Shown: piece after piece, positions 22,001-32,650 of the stretch
How positions within the stretch are numbered: the stretch's first letter is position 1
How the letters are laid out: each line of letters begins with the position of its first letter
Program-made: the position numbers and the translations under genes
Source: Gonatopus flavifemur
Taxonomy: Eukaryota > Arthropoda > Insecta > Hymenoptera > Dryinidae
Direction of reading: 5' to 3'
Assembly: GCA_018340375.1 (NCBI GenBank)
Contig: JAFFJZ010000013.1
Span: 7,790,501-7,854,500, forward strand
DNA length: 64,000 bases
Notes under the pieces: model-generated
Seen by the model: only the letters and a program-made list of their open reading frames with translations
The model's database searches: none
What the model was told of the DNA's origin: nothing

Positions 22001-24386
22001 TCCTACCCTTACTAGTTGTACGAAATACCGGATGGTGTGGCAGGTACCACCCTGAGCATGGACGACTCTTTTCCGACGAGACCTCTCTCATATGCCCCAA
22101 ATCCCGATATTCAGACAAGAAAGCATTATATTCGCGCTTTAAGTCAGGATCTCGTTGAAAACGCCTTTCCAGATGAGAAAATGAAGAAACGGCCATTTTC
22201 CGTGTTTCCTCTGCCACGGATGGACAGCTCGGCTTGGTCGGGATGGGTACGATATAGCGTCCTTCTTGATTCCGGGAATGAGTCTCTCGAAAGTGGCGCT
22301 CACACCAGTCGTTGTCTGGATTCTCATGTTTGACTTCCTTGGTCATCTCCTCAACTTCCCAAAATTTCTGCATTGCCTGAGAGATATCCGCATTAGAGAT
22401 GCAATGCAAAGAATTTACACCAGCAGTATATTGAATTTGACTGGACTTAAGTGTCCTAGTAGACTCTGATAAAACCCAACCCAAAGCAGTGTTTTGGGCT
22501 GTTATTTGGCTGTTGGGTATCGTTATTAACCCTTCCCTGAGAAGCCTGCCATACAAGTCAGCTCCCACAATCATGCCGACTCCATTTGGTTGATAATACA
22601 ACGGATCGGCCAATGAACCCGGTCCCAGAAGAGAAAGATCCAGTTCAGCCACCTGGGTAGTAGGAAGTTCGGCAATTAACTTCGGTAGAATGATAACCTC
22701 CGTTGAAATGTCCAGATTTGGCTCGGCCTTGGACGAAATGTTAATGACAGCTGCAAACTTGGCAGTCCCCGTGAGCGAAGCCGAAATACTCATCAATGGC
22801 ACATTTATGCGTCGTCGAGCTAATCGGAGTAACTGAGCCACGTTCTCTGAAACAAAGCTTAGTTCAGAACCCTGATCCAGCAAAGCTCTAACCAGAATAC
22901 TTTGCCCAGAAGGGGCTTTCACTCTTATTTGAGCAGTAGCCAATAGAATAGATTTGGCCAGCGTGAATGTGTTGGCCAAATGAGTGACAACTGGGTCTCC
23001 GTTCGAAGAGTTAACATTTGGTTGTGTTCCAGAGCCGTGTGGTGATCCTTGAGGCGTCGCTGCCTCGGAAGATGTTGGTGCCCGTGAGCTCTCCTCCGTA
23101 TGAATAAGCGAATTGTGCCTCCTCCCACAATGAATACAACGCCGATCGGATTTACAGTCGCGCACAGAATGGTTACCTAAACAGTTATAGCATAAGCTAA
23201 GCTGATTGATAATGTTTCGACGTTCCTGAATGGACTTGGAACCGAATTCTGGACAACTTGTAATATAATGTGAATTTTTACACAAGAAACACTTCCTTGA
23301 ATTTGAGGTGTTGGAGCGTGAAGATGAAGGTTGAGAAGCGGAGTGAAAAGCGTGCGAAGAGGCACGTGAATTTGAAGAGAAATTGGCACCTTTGGCCGAT
23401 GGAATTGGATTGAATTTAGATGATCTGAGATTGGAAGTTCCTGGCCGTGGTTTCGGAACTGAATCGATAGCTTCCAAAGCTCGAATTCGGGCTTCAAGAA
23501 AAGATATTAATTCCTTGAAGGTCGATGGCTCGGTTTTTTCTCCATTGGCTGTCTCCCAATCCCTTCTCGATTGAAGATCCAACCTCGAAACTGTCAAATA
23601 TACGAGCAGAATATCCCACTTGTCAGTCGGACAGTCCAAAGTTCCTAGAGCTCCGACAGACTCTAGTGTCGTATGATAGATACGCCGAAGGTCCGAAACA
23701 GATTCAGTAGAACTACCTTTAATTTGAAAAAGAGTAGTCACGTGTGAGTTGATCAACAATCTTTTGTTGTCATATCGATTATTCAAGGTGTCCCATGCCA
23801 ACGTGAAGTTCGCATTCTGAATGGGAATATTGTTGAGCAGTTGCGCGGGTTCTCCAATTAGGCAGGATTTCAAGTGCTGAAACTTTTGCACATTTGGCAA
23901 ATCTGATCTAATAATGATCATAGATTGAAAAATGTCACGGAAATTTCGCCATTCATTATAATCCCCTGAGAACTTTGGAAGCGATAACCTAGGAGGTTGA
24001 CTTGAACAAGATGAAGTGGTTTGTTGAACAGAACTCTCGTTCATGGTACTATTTGCATCTACGGTTGGAATAGTCAATTTCTCTTTGTAATCAAGAAGTT
24101 GGCCTAGTTGAATCAAATAATCCTCTTCCGTAGTATTATACGCATGATCGCGAAAAGATGAACTTGCTCGTGAAGGTTCATCGTTATATGATACTAAATC
24201 GAAATGACGGGTACTGTATGTTTTCCAGAGTTCGTTTAATCTTTCAAGTCGTGCGTTGACAACTCCAAGAGTAATTTTTGCCTCTCCTAACTTCTTTAGA
24301 TTCGGAACTATTCGTGAAATAGAATAGGAATCTTCTTCCTGGGCTCTAATTAACGATTCCATATTGAAAGAATAAGAATAATGCAC
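19050..24386 (-). CDS. BEL/Pao gag-pol polyprotein, 1,778 aa, intact
   Basis: Encodes the capsid and all enzymes for retrotransposition. Gag starts near MESLIRAQEEDSYSISRIVP (the first ATG is eight codons earlier, so either could be used) and contains the DUF1759-type capsid block (LPKFSGDYNEWRNFRDIF). Zinc knuckles follow near residue 365 (CFLCKNSHYITSC) and shortly after (CYNCLGNHSVRDC, CIHCGRRHN). The aspartic protease lies near 500 (ALLDQGSELSFVSE). RT spans about 790-960 with the catalytic FVDDIL at 920. RNase H follows. Integrase has H-C zinc residues (HGGVALTMG, CVTCHRS, about 1415-1450), catalytic D in LDYAGP near 1482, D in LYSDNSTTF near 1547, and the E segment near WEAGVKSVK. The tail is the DUF5641 type (WALGRVIEQHPG). 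Length is typical for the family and no stop or frameshift interrupts it. Expression would come from the right LTR. Confidence 0.97.
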   Translation of the reverse strand: MHYSYSFNMESLIRAQEEDSYSISRIVPNLKKLGEAKITLGVVNARLERLNELWKTYSTRHFDLVSYNDEPSRASSSFRDHAYNTTEEDYLIQLGQLLDYKEKLTIPTVDANSTMNESSVQQTTSSCSSQPPRLSLPKFSGDYNEWRNFRDIFQSMIIIRSDLPNVQKFQHLKSCLIGEPAQLLNNIPIQNANFTLAWDTLNNRYDNKRLLINSHVTTLFQIKGSSTESVSDLRRIYHTTLESVGALGTLDCPTDKWDILLVYLTVSRLDLQSRRDWETANGEKTEPSTFKELISFLEARIRALEAIDSVPKPRPGTSNLRSSKFNPIPSAKGANFSSNSRASSHAFHSASQPSSSRSNTSNSRKCFLCKNSHYITSCPEFGSKSIQERRNIINQLSLCYNCLGNHSVRDCKSDRRCIHCGRRHNSLIHTEESSRAPTSSEAATPQGSPHGSGTQPNVNSSNGDPVVTHLANTFTLAKSILLATAQIRVKAPSGQSILVRALLDQGSELSFVSENVAQLLRLARRRINVPLMSISASLTGTAKFAAVINISSKAEPNLDISTEVIILPKLIAELPTTQVAELDLSLLGPGSLADPLYYQPNGVGMIVGADLYGRLLREGLITIPNSQITAQNTALGWVLSESTRTLKSSQIQYTAGVNSLHCISNADISQAMQKFWEVEEMTKEVKHENPDNDWCERHFRETHSRNQEGRYIVPIPTKPSCPSVAEETRKMAVSSFSHLERRFQRDPDLKREYNAFLSEYRDLGHMREVSSEKSRPCSGWYLPHHPVFRTTSKGRKIRVVFDASRRTASGDSLNHSLFPGPALQSDLPLVILDWRRHQYVFSADIVKMFRQVLVHPDDQDLQRIVWRESSETNIRDFRLSTVTYGTACAPFLALRTLIQLAQDEGERYPLGAHSIRHETFVDDILSGADDISAALQIRVQLVGIMSSAGFSLDEWSANHPALLHGLDQASVGQNSHSFNPHEPLRMLGIVWIPTEDAFSFEIPTPSNSLCGTHDRSPTKRSILSSISRVFDPLGWITPITVVAKVLIQDLWLLRVDWDAPVPLHIREKWDAYSTTLGEITTLRIPRWTGYCSGSCELQVHGFADASTRAYSAVVYLRLLSMQGNYTVTILTSKTKVAPVKTLSVPRLELCSAALLVKLLLQVRKSQSFFDVPISAWLDSQVALAWINKHPSTWATFVANRVSFIQTSLPDIQWNYVPTKENPADIATRGTSPSGLQSSTLWWHGPQWLSREKESWPQQPTVENAESGETCSASVLVAHTREQANVVLKLISRCSSVTKMIRVIAQCSRFIRRSQGKTVPSSFISAEELRDSRVILIRTVQSISFPIEIAALEKNQSLPRKSALNTLNPFLDSQGLLRVGGRLQYSQLSYNAKHPPILPRSGALSELFVIQAHRQALHGGVALTMGILLGQVWIVGAKVMVKSCIRRCVTCHRSHPRMGNQLMGQIPAARLMPARPFTRAGLDYAGPVLLKSKKGRGATTSKAYICLFVCLVTKAVHLGVVSDCSSDAFLAAFRRFAGRRGSPLELYSDNSTTFRGSSNELRALFRSSTEFYQDIAQVLANDGTSWKFIPPQAPHFGGIWEAGVKSVKTHLIRVIGDQKLTFEELATVLVQIEACLNSRPLCPTSADPDDLSVLTPGHFIVGGSIVGIPEPSLMQERVNHLSRWQLLQRMLQDFWSKWSREYLHHLQQRSKWRSLKENFDVGQIVLVQDERYPPTKWALGRVIEQHPGADGQVRVVTVHTANSVLRRPIVRLSPLPLED

Positions 24387-25003
24387 TTTGAACGAAACAA
24401 ACCTTCAATGAGATCGAATTTGAATCGTTATGATTTATAACGTAATATTTTTCACGAATATTTACCTGAGACGATTTGAACGGTTCCTTGTAATGAGATT
24501 GAAATGACTCACTTCGAATCAATACACTACGGTAAACAAAATTTCTCTCGTAGAAAAAGAGAATCGAAGAATCAGTGAGAAGAAGAAGTAAGGAGCATAA
24601 ATACCGTACAGAGAACGAAGCGTTGATCGACAAACTCGTGAACCGAGAAGTGCGAAAGAGAAGCTCATGAGAGTAGAAGAAGATGCGAGGCGCGTTACGC
24701 GAGGAGGAGAGACTCTTCGTCAACCAGCTCAAGAGGGGTGTTGCAGGTGTAGAGAGAAGGATCCGCTTTACGTTCCAACGGAGATTTCCCCGACGTCGAT
24801 GATAGTGGCCTTTGGAAGGGATGCGTGGAGACGAATTCCAAAGTGATGACGTCAATCCAGAGAGCAAAATTTGGCGCGTAAATGATGAGTGATGCCAATG
24901 TGTCGAACGGAGAAAGCGATATGTCCAATCGCGTAAAATGCACTCAAATCACTGCACTTTCCCGTTTCCTTTCAGGAGGAAAAACACGCAGAAGCCGGCC
25001 GGA
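24387..25003 (-). other. 5' leader of the BEL element
   Basis: Untranslated region between the primer site and gag. A minus-strand open frame here (24346-24867) overlaps the gag start in another frame and resembles no protein; I treat it as leader sequence. Confidence 0.7.
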
Positions 25004-25020
25004 TCCGGCTCGAAGGACCA
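25004..25020 (-). promoter_or_regulatory. Primer-binding site, tRNA-Tyr type
   Basis: The minus strand reads TGGTCCTTCGAGCCGGA, four bases inside the 5' LTR. This complements a tRNA 3' end of CCGGCTCGAAGGACCA, as in animal tRNA-Tyr. The tRNA identity comes from known tRNA sequences, not from this window. Confidence 0.85.
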
Positions 25021-25024
25021 GAAT

Positions 25025-25516
25025 GATAGTATAATGGAATAGGGAATAGATGGACTGTATTATAGGAGAAATTGAAAGGAGAAGAAAAGAGTGCGTAAGA
25101 GAAGTAAAGGAAGCCGAATCCGGTGAAAAGAACGAGAAATCACAAATGAGTTTTTCACTGAATTTAATGATCAACACAATTCACTGCTTATGCAATGATA
25201 AAAATAACAGTAAGTTTAAACAAATGAAACTTGGGAACTTGGTCCCAAACCGAACTACTTGGAAAATTCCCGAACAAAGGAAAAGAATGAACCCGTACGT
25301 CTTAGCCGTGTGAAAAGCGAAAAACTTGTGTGTCAGAGAGAGACTCGTCAACGACTGTACTATGTAAGAAGGGCTCTCTCCTCACTTGTCGTTATCCCTG
25401 ATATCGCCAATTGAGGAGAGGGGGTCCCAAGAATTTCAATATTTCAAGAGCCATCGCAAGCTACTCGGTCCACCCGCGAAAGTCCGAGAATTATGAAATT
25501 CGGGAAAGACCGAACA
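25025..25516 (-). repeat. 5' LTR of the BEL/Pao element
   Basis: Partner of the LTR at 18463-18955, starting TGATAGTATAATGG and ending GACCGAACA, followed by the duplicated target GAGTG. It should hold the promoter for the minus-strand transcript. The plus-strand 87-codon frame (25050-25313) is shared by both LTRs and is not a gene. Confidence 0.95.
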
Positions 25517-26156
25517 GAGTGAAAGGATTATATATGGAAGATTATATTTATTTCTATTACTGAAAAATGCTGGGGATCGTTGCAAATGGTTCTCTTCGAG
25601 GCAAACGGGGAATGAACAATGTAAATAAGAAATACACGCGTGAATGAGTGAGTGAATGTGTGAGTAAATGTGAGTGTGTGGAACCTTGAGTACACTTACT
25701 ATGGGTGAAGCCTAATGGATTTCGTATCGCTGGTCGACTGCAAGCTGGTCCAAAGTGAGTATGTGTTTCCAAGGCTTTTTTGTCAGGGGGATCGATGAGG
25801 ATGAGGGAGAAGCTGATTTCCTGTGGTCTTGGAATTGCACTGAATCTAATGCACGAGTTATTTCTTGAGCAATTAACTCAAGAATCGAGCTTGAGTGCAG
25901 GAGTTGTAATTGAACGTGAGAGCAACTCCACGAGATCTTTGCAGAATGCAAAAATCGGCACGTGGAACTTGAATAAAATTTCACACGGTACCGGACGAGA
26001 GAGATTCCACGTCAAATTGGTAGAACTGCGCAGTTTAAATTCATTTTCACAAAGCGTGTCCCCGACAAATCCCGAAAGTCAACTATGCTTTTCCATCAAT
26101 TTTTCTCCCTATTCAAGGAGCGATGATTTTCATTTCATGGGAGTGGGGAATCATGC
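25517..26156. other. No gene seen; short GTGAGTGA-type repeat
   Basis: Right flank of the BEL element. A minor GTGAGTGAATGTGTGAGT microsatellite lies at about 25643-25682. The plus-strand open frame at 25780-26175 matches no family I know. Confidence 0.45.
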
Positions 26157-27620
26157 TAGTGATGGGGATCTTTGACAAAGATCAGATCGATCCTCAGGAT
26201 CGATCTTGTATGAAAGATCGGGCATATAGATCGATTGATCGTTTGAAAAAACAATCGATCTTTAAAGATCGATCTCTTTCTCGCGATGAATGGTTTCTTC
26301 AGTAGAAATTCATGGTACATATTTTTTATGATTCCTATATCATTTGAGTATGATGAAATAACCTTTCATTCCGTACTACGGAGAAAATTACCCAAAGCTA
26401 TTCACCTAATGACAAACAATCATGATGGATAAAATTGTCGGGACTAGGACGTCACATTATTCATTCCCTTCCAATATGTTATTTTGTCTTTCTATAATGA
26501 AGAGATTGAGACACAGATCGAAAAAAGAGAAATTATGGCATGCTCGAGTATTTTTAATATTTTCCAATAAAAACCTTAGACGCCTAAATCCAGCCAGTGA
26601 AGAATTTTTTGATGAGCTCTTTTTGTCTGAGATATAATTCCAAGATCTAGATAGATGGATTTGTTCATAACTGGGTTGAGTAGAATCAAATTGGATATGT
26701 CTCACATATAAGATTGGATGATAATTATAGTTATCAATTACCGAACAGGTTCCTCCATGAATTGGTTGATTCTTTCAGAGATTACAACATGAATGGTTGG
26801 CGGTATGAGAACCAATCAATGGGGATGCCGGTTTTGGAGTTGGAAATCTCAATTATGAAATAACATTCATTCATGTTGATGGGCAATTTTATTCATGAAT
26901 TATTGTAATATGAAGCGAATATACGAAAAATCAATATATCAACATCTCAAACTTGACATAGTATGTCATCAGTACTCGAAAACAAAAGTAATCATATTCT
27001 CGTTATCATAATATTTACTCCAGCGGAAAAAATATCAAAGTTTTTCTCGTCTTAATGGTGAGAGTATTTTGAAGAAATCTTGTTTCTCCTTTTGGAATAT
27101 TCAAATGGTCAAGACATCATTCCCTCATATTATTACCTCATATTATATTTCTTTCGATATGAGATGTGAATAATGCTGCAAATTTTATGAGTTTCGAAGA
27201 TTGTTCTTACTTCATATAAAATAGTTTCTGAATGAGTCTTATTTTGGGAACTGTGTTCTCAATTTTTCCACATCATAACATATTCCTGGAATCTCTGTTT
27301 CAACTCCCAGATCATTTGTGATCATTATGGGAATAATACTACAAGAGAATAGGATCGTAACATGTCGAACGCACCCATTAGCACGCGATTGAGGGGTACG
27401 TTGGGCAACTTCAAATCTGCATTACATGCATCCGATGATCGCACACGATGATAAAATGAACAAAAAGACACTGAGTAATATTCGATCTTTCTCGACCGAT
27501 CCTAGGGAAATAAAGACCGATCTATATAGATCGGGGGGACTGAAGATCGGTGAAAAATCCATCTTTTTCTCGCCGAAAGGATCGATTTTAGATCGATCTC
27601 GAAAAAGATCCCCATCACTA
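26157..27620. mobile_element. Non-autonomous hAT element, 1.46 kb
   Basis: Inverted termini TAGTGATGGGGATCTTT are exact for 17 bp. The flanks AATCATGC (26149-26156) and AATCAGGC (27621-27628) match at seven of eight positions, fitting a hAT 8-bp duplication with one later change. Subterminal regions on both sides are packed with GATCGAT, AAGATCGATC and related words, likely transposase-binding arrays. The interior is AT-rich with no transposase. Confidence 0.88.
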
Positions 27621-28229
27621 AATCAGGCCATCGGTCTTTTGCTGATTTGACCAACGTGCCTTGTTTGCTATGCTCGTGCTGAATTTAATGGGTGCGAGAA
27701 GGAGTGATTGATTGAGAAAAGGATAGAAGGAAAGGTGCACTGCACTTTAGACGCAGTTTGTGCGATGTCAACGAACTGAGTGTCTTATTGTTTGTACTTA
27801 ATCAATAAAGAAGTGTATGATGATATATATATATATGTCTATATATTTATATATATATGTATATGTCTACGTAAGCGCAGTTGTAGATACCATTTCAGAT
27901 ATGTGAGTGTAGTTGTATGTATTTATTTATATTCTGTCGGCGCCCTTTTACATTGGCTCAAGGGCACCGCCCCCTACAATTTTCTCCCCTCTTTCATACA
28001 TTTCCACAACTCCTACTAACATAAACGAAAGCAGTTCAAAAACAAATCAAAAAGAGAAAGAAAAGAAACTAAGATCTCTAAACCATCTCAGAATCCGAAT
28101 CAAAAAATACCAAACACAACAAAGAATACAGAGAAATCCTATCCATTTTCTGACTTTCATATCTCCCCATCTCATTCTCCAATTAAAAATAGAAACAAAA
28201 ATAGTGTCTTTTTTATTCCCCACTGTATT
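27621..28229. other. No gene; (AT)n tract
   Basis: Contains an AT microsatellite at about 27820-27868 (TATATATATATATGTCTATA and similar). The remainder, AC-rich near 28020-28200, is unassigned. Confidence 0.5.
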
Positions 28230-28616
28230 TCACTGAAAAACACCCCTGCTCTTCACTTGTCTCCCCTTCCCTTCTCCTTTCCTTCCTGTGCTCCTCTTCT
28301 TCTCCCTGCGTTGCCATCTCCTTTTTTCCCTCTCTCTCCTCTCGCCTCTGTCCTTTTTCCTATCCCAAATCACCTCTATATCCTCACCTTTCTCCAACCT
28401 GATCCAGACGTCCCTTCCTTCCTTCTCTATCCTCTTCACCTCCTCTGCTCGAATCTCTAGCCCTATCTTCTCCTCCAGCACCTCCAGCAGTCCCGCATTA
28501 TCCTTCAACGCTCTCATCCTCCATCCTCGTACGGTGATGTTTCTTATTCTCCATATTTTATCTCTCCCTTTCCATTCTCCCATCCTCCTCCGCATCTCCT
28601 CTCCTCCTTCTCCCAC
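28230..28616 (-). pseudogene. Likely non-LTR retrotransposon ORF1 fragment
   Basis: A minus-strand frame of 128 codons, highly charged (R, K, E), contains IWRIRNITVRGWRMRALKDN, LLEVLEEKIGLEIRAEEVKR and IEKEGRDVWIRLEKGEDIEV. The order 'R-x-N-I-hydrophobic-RG', acidic helix, 'V-x-I-x-L' resembles the RNA-binding part of ORF1 proteins of insect LINEs, which coat the element RNA. The tail degenerates into RRE/KRR repeats. No RT or endonuclease lies beside it, so it would be a truncated or orphan piece. The match is by pattern only; the strong composition bias could also make a chance frame. Confidence 0.4.
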
Positions 28617-28665
28617 TCCTCCCCCTCCTTCTCGCTCCCTCTGCTCTCTCTTCTCCTGTCACTAT

Positions 28666-28785
28666 ATGGCTATACCGGAAAGGGACTATTCAGCATGTTT
28701 CGATCATTGGAAAAAACGTTGGCATAAGTGTATTTTATCGAGAGGGGATTGCTTTGAAGGGGATGAAATTGATGTAGAAGAATAA
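28666..28785 (+). pseudogene. Mariner-type transposase C-terminal fragment
   Basis: Forty codons ending in TAA read IPERDYSACFDHWKKRWHKC followed by ILSRGDCFEGDEIDVEE. This resembles the conserved tail of mariner transposases (IP..DY...F..WKKRW.KCI...G.YFEGD). No upstream catalytic domain remains: the preceding sequence is CT-rich and unrelated. A 5'-truncated relic; the plus-strand frame through 28288 is a compositional extension. Confidence 0.7.
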
Positions 28786-29835
28786 ATGAAGATTTTTCAT
28801 TCTACAAACAAATTCACCTTCCTTTTTCTCACAGTAGTACAGTGTCCAGTCACGACGTTCCGCGTTCGGTTCTCGTGGACGTGATTTTCTTCAATATATC
28901 CTGATAGATTGTTCCTTTGAGTCTTATGTCTCCACATTTATGATGAAAGAAATTTTGTTTCTCTCCCAAGATTTTGATTTCACAAAACGAGGAGGTAGCT
29001 GTATTCGTGAATACATTCTTTTCTGTACATGAAAGGGAGTAGGGCTGGATTCGAATGAATAGGTTATTCGAATACAGCGGAATAAAAAGTTTATCTCAAT
29101 CGGATCATTCTTTGTTTGATGAGAACAAAATTCATCCGTCCGGGATCAATCTTTTTTGATTCAAAGAAATTTGTTTTTTCATTCAGGCAAAATAAATACT
29201 TATTAATATTTTTATTGAAATCACAAATTCATTTCAATCAGAAAGGATTGAAAAACTCTACCCTTGGGGGAATTCACGCCATTTTGACCAGATTTTCTGT
29301 TTTGGTAAGAATGTAGCAAATTTTCCTAAGTGTAGAAAAGTGGAAATAACGTCAAGTCTATGAAGACGTGTAAATCCTCCACGATAACAATCGACAAAAC
29401 ATTCATGGAACAAAAACTCAGTGAGGTAGGAAGTGCCCGAAAGGCCATTTACCCGGAAGCAGTAAAGTCTGCGGCTATTTGAGAAGAGCTAGAAACTCTT
29501 ATTAATTATCCTCTCAATTTGACTTCTTTTACTTTCTACATCTTTCTTCACTCTAACATCTTTTAATTTCTCGGAGTATTTTGTAGGGACTTTACTCGTT
29601 CTCAAGAAGATTATTCAATCAACCTGATCATCCTATTCCTTTATTCTACGGAAATTGAAATATTGAAGAAATGAATTATCAATTATTGCTACCACTATCC
29701 AAAGTCTGATCCGTTTCCCAATCAACATTTCAACTCGTTCCCACCCACAAGCTTGAACTGACGAATGATACCTTCTAGAAGGGATTATTGAGATTCTGTC
29801 GATAGATATAAAATGAAGAAGGTAAGCTTTATATA
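28786..29835. other. No gene seen
   Basis: AT-rich, unassigned. No open frame looks like a protein family. Confidence 0.45.
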
Positions 29836-29897
29836 CCCAGACAGCATGAGAGTTTCAAAATAATTCTATATGAATACACTGTATTCATTATGAACGC
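29836..29897. mobile_element. Left half of a CCCAGACAGCA MITE, split by hAT
   Basis: Starts CCCAGACAGCATGAGAGTTT and ends with the hAT target ATGAACGC (29890-29897). The other half is at 53169-53201. Joined, they give an ~87-bp MITE whose ends are inverted repeats (reverse right end: CTCAGATAGCACAAGAGTCC). Confidence 0.85.
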
Positions 29898-30929
29898 CAT
29901 AGGCGTGCCCAGGGTCGCCGAATCGTGGGTGCCAGGTGATAGACCTGGTGACAGATGACCTTTTTTTTTAGTCAACAATTTTTGGTTACTCATACGGCGT
30001 GGGTACTGGATACGTAGATTTATTGCACTCTTACAACTTTTTAAAGGCTATATTTGGAACGAATTGAAGAATATAATTGGAAAAATCACAAGACTGAGTT
30101 CTTGGATCGACTAGACTCGTACGTTGGAAATGTGCTACATTGAACATTATAAAACATTATATATTATAATACATTACTAATATATTATTGTACATATCAT
30201 AGATAGGTTCTTTTGGAAGAGAAAGTATCGTGTGATTGCACAGATGAGTGAGTTTGAACACATGTAATATTTAAATAATCGATATTGAATTATTTCCCCG
30301 TGTGAGTAAACCTTCACAACATCAGTTGTTTTATATACCTAGAAAATCATTCTCCTCTCAGTGGGAATAAATTTTTTGAACTCCTCAATCACATCATCAA
30401 AATTCAGTGAGACGCAAGGGTTTGTTCGACAAAAAGGAACATTAGATCGAATAATCGTTCCTGTCTCATCGTGGATCGAAGTTGAGATTTCACAATCCTG
30501 AGTTTCGAGAAACTCCTCTCACAAGAACAACTAGTCACAGGTTTCACAGCGAAAAGTTTTAGTAACTCATAAGAGCTTTCATAAACGTGGATCCTATCAG
30601 CTTCAGATAACCATTCCAGCCAATCCCAAATCAAAGGGGAAGGCAAGTCCTTCTTGTCTCTTATCCGAAGTGGATGCAATTCTGCTTTGAGATCACTTTG
30701 GTTCAAATCAAATTTCTCGGACACCAGCTGGATATCTTGATCTCCGTATTCATCTAGACGAATCAATTTTGCAACCGAAAAAATTATTTCCTCAGTCTCT
30801 TGTGAAAATCGTTCGCCTAGGCCTTGTAATAAGGAATCCAATACAGGATAAGAAGTGGAATACTTCACTTCAGATTTCTTACTGTCCACTATGAATCTCG
30901 TATTTGGTGCTTCATCAAGCTTGTAACAA

Positions 30930-31768
30930 TACAAGAATACGCAAAGCGATATGAGGTATAGAGAGGGAGAAGAGAAGAAGGGATGAGAGGGGGCCAAGTA
31001 AGAGCTCAGAGATACGAGACAAGAGAGGAGAGTCGCTGATAAGTCGTCAAATCAGACGGAACTAGACGAAGCACTTCGAAACTAATATAGATTATTATAT
31101 ACCGGTCAACCTCTCTATCTTTGGATATACATGTTCCGAGTCGGCTTATTAAAAGTACACTAAACGAATTGATTACGAATGGATACAAATTGGCCACAAG
31201 AATATCAACTCTAAGAATCGTAAGACGCTAGCGACTCTTGGGATCTCTTTCTCTCTCTTGAAGCAGCGGTGTTGGCATCGAAACCAGTTCGAAACTTCAA
31301 GGAACAAGATAAGTGTGCACACTTCGATAAGAAAATAAAGAAAAATACTAATTTCGCACGTGCGTTAGGGATTATTATAATACATTTGACCGGTCGCATA
31401 TTGTAAGTTTTCGACTATAATGATATAATGCCTAAGTGTACCTATGATAGCTTTTGATCCTCATTTATCTATCGTTCATTAATATTGACGAAATGAATTG
31501 AAATTTATTCTTTATGATCATCATGTTTCCCTGTTCTGTGGTTTTTCATTTTTTTTGGAATTCAACACTATACCATTTATATGCGTGAGAACAAGGTTGT
31601 AAGAAACTTTTATATTAGAGAAGCATTCATTACTGACAAGAATTCAAATATATCTCGAGTGTGTTAATTTGCAAGAAAATATTTTTTTTTATTGCCTCTC
31701 ATCCGTTTCATAAACCATGTGCCTCCTATGATGGAATAATAATTAATTGACGATTTCCTAAATTTTCT
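30930..31768. other. Unclassified insertion inside the hAT transposase
   Basis: About 840 bp separates two parts of the transposase that are normally adjacent. It has no transposase-like frame and no clear terminal repeats, so its edges are approximate. Confidence 0.5.
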
Positions 31769-32454
31769 CTAAACCATTATAACTGATTGATTTAACGAAA
31801 CCGTATCAAACGATAACGGTACAAGCTTTTCTGGAATTTTCCTTTTCCTTGGTGCTGGGATATCTACATTCAATTGTTGACAAGTTTGTTCAATTTCTAC
31901 ATGAATCTTTTCAAACATCTCATCGTCATTCCTGAATTTTGTCGGAGCATCCGTTAGGTTGTCAATTCTGGACATAGCTTCTACTAAATCAATCTGGGGA
32001 AGTTGTAGGGCTCTGCTCACAATCACGATCATTTGGAGAACCGGTTGCATAATATATGAACTCACAATGAAATTGTAACTTCTCATTCGAAACACAATCC
32101 TGTTCCCGTCACAACTTGTTTTGGCATCGGATGATTCATCTATTATTTGCTCAATAGCATTTACAATTGGTATGAACTGTTCATATATAACATTAACTGC
32201 TTCAGCACGACAAGCCCAACGAGTAACAAGGATTTTAAGGTTTTCAATTTTAAATCAGTTGCTTTAACGACATTCTCGGAAACAGCATGCCGTTTAGGAC
32301 TTCCTTCAATGAAATTATGAACGGATTGTATAACGCCAGAGAAATCAAATATTAACGGATTGTGAGCACGCAATGTACAAGTGTCAACTAACACCAAATC
32401 CAAACAATGTGCATAACAGTGCACATACATAATATCAGGATTCAGATTTTTACA

Positions 32455-32650
32455 CACTGAAAAAATCGTATACTAGAATTAAGAATATTCCTCTAAAATA
32501 TGAGGCTAATACATATTCCTCTGAGTTTCAGAGGATTGATGTGGGAGTTCCTCTGAACGTTAGAAGAATGACCACTGATATTCGGAGGAAAATATACTAG
32601 GCTCATATTATAGAGTAGATTCTAATTTTTAGAATATGATTTTTTGAGTG
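32455..32650. mobile_element. MITE, CACTGAAAAAATCGTATACT family, copy 1
   Basis: 196 bp with inverted ends CACTGAAAAAATCGTATACT and (reverse) CACTCAAAAAATCATATTCT. It interrupts the hAT transposase between GVQVRC and VKNLNP. Internal landmarks: CTCTAAAATATGAGGCTA and CTCTGAGTTTCAGAGGATT. Copies: 38781-38975 and 51545-51702. Confidence 0.92.

Larger units (their letters stand above)
18463..25516 (-). mobile_element. BEL/Pao LTR retrotransposon, full length, intact
   Basis: Two near-identical ~493-bp LTRs (18463-18955 and 25025-25516, each TG...CA) bound a 7.05-kb element. The 5-bp duplication GAGTG lies at 18458-18462 and 25517-25521. On the minus strand, transcription would start in the right LTR. 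A primer site follows it, then a 5' leader of about 620 bp, an uninterrupted gag-pol frame, and a purine-rich tract next to the left LTR. The identical LTR translations and intact frame point to recent insertion. No envelope gene is present. Confidence 0.96.

Noticed and set aside
24346..24867. 173-codon minus-strand frame upstream of gag
   Set aside because: It lies in the 5' leader, overlaps the gag start in another frame and has no domain.
25004..25020. Sequence like a tRNA 3' end
   Set aside because: It is the retrotransposon primer-binding site, not a tRNA gene; no cloverleaf surrounds it.
28257..28785. Serine/proline-rich plus-strand frame through the CT-rich region
   Set aside because: Low-complexity shadow of the charged minus-strand ORF1-like frame; only the last 40 codons (mariner tail) are meaningful.
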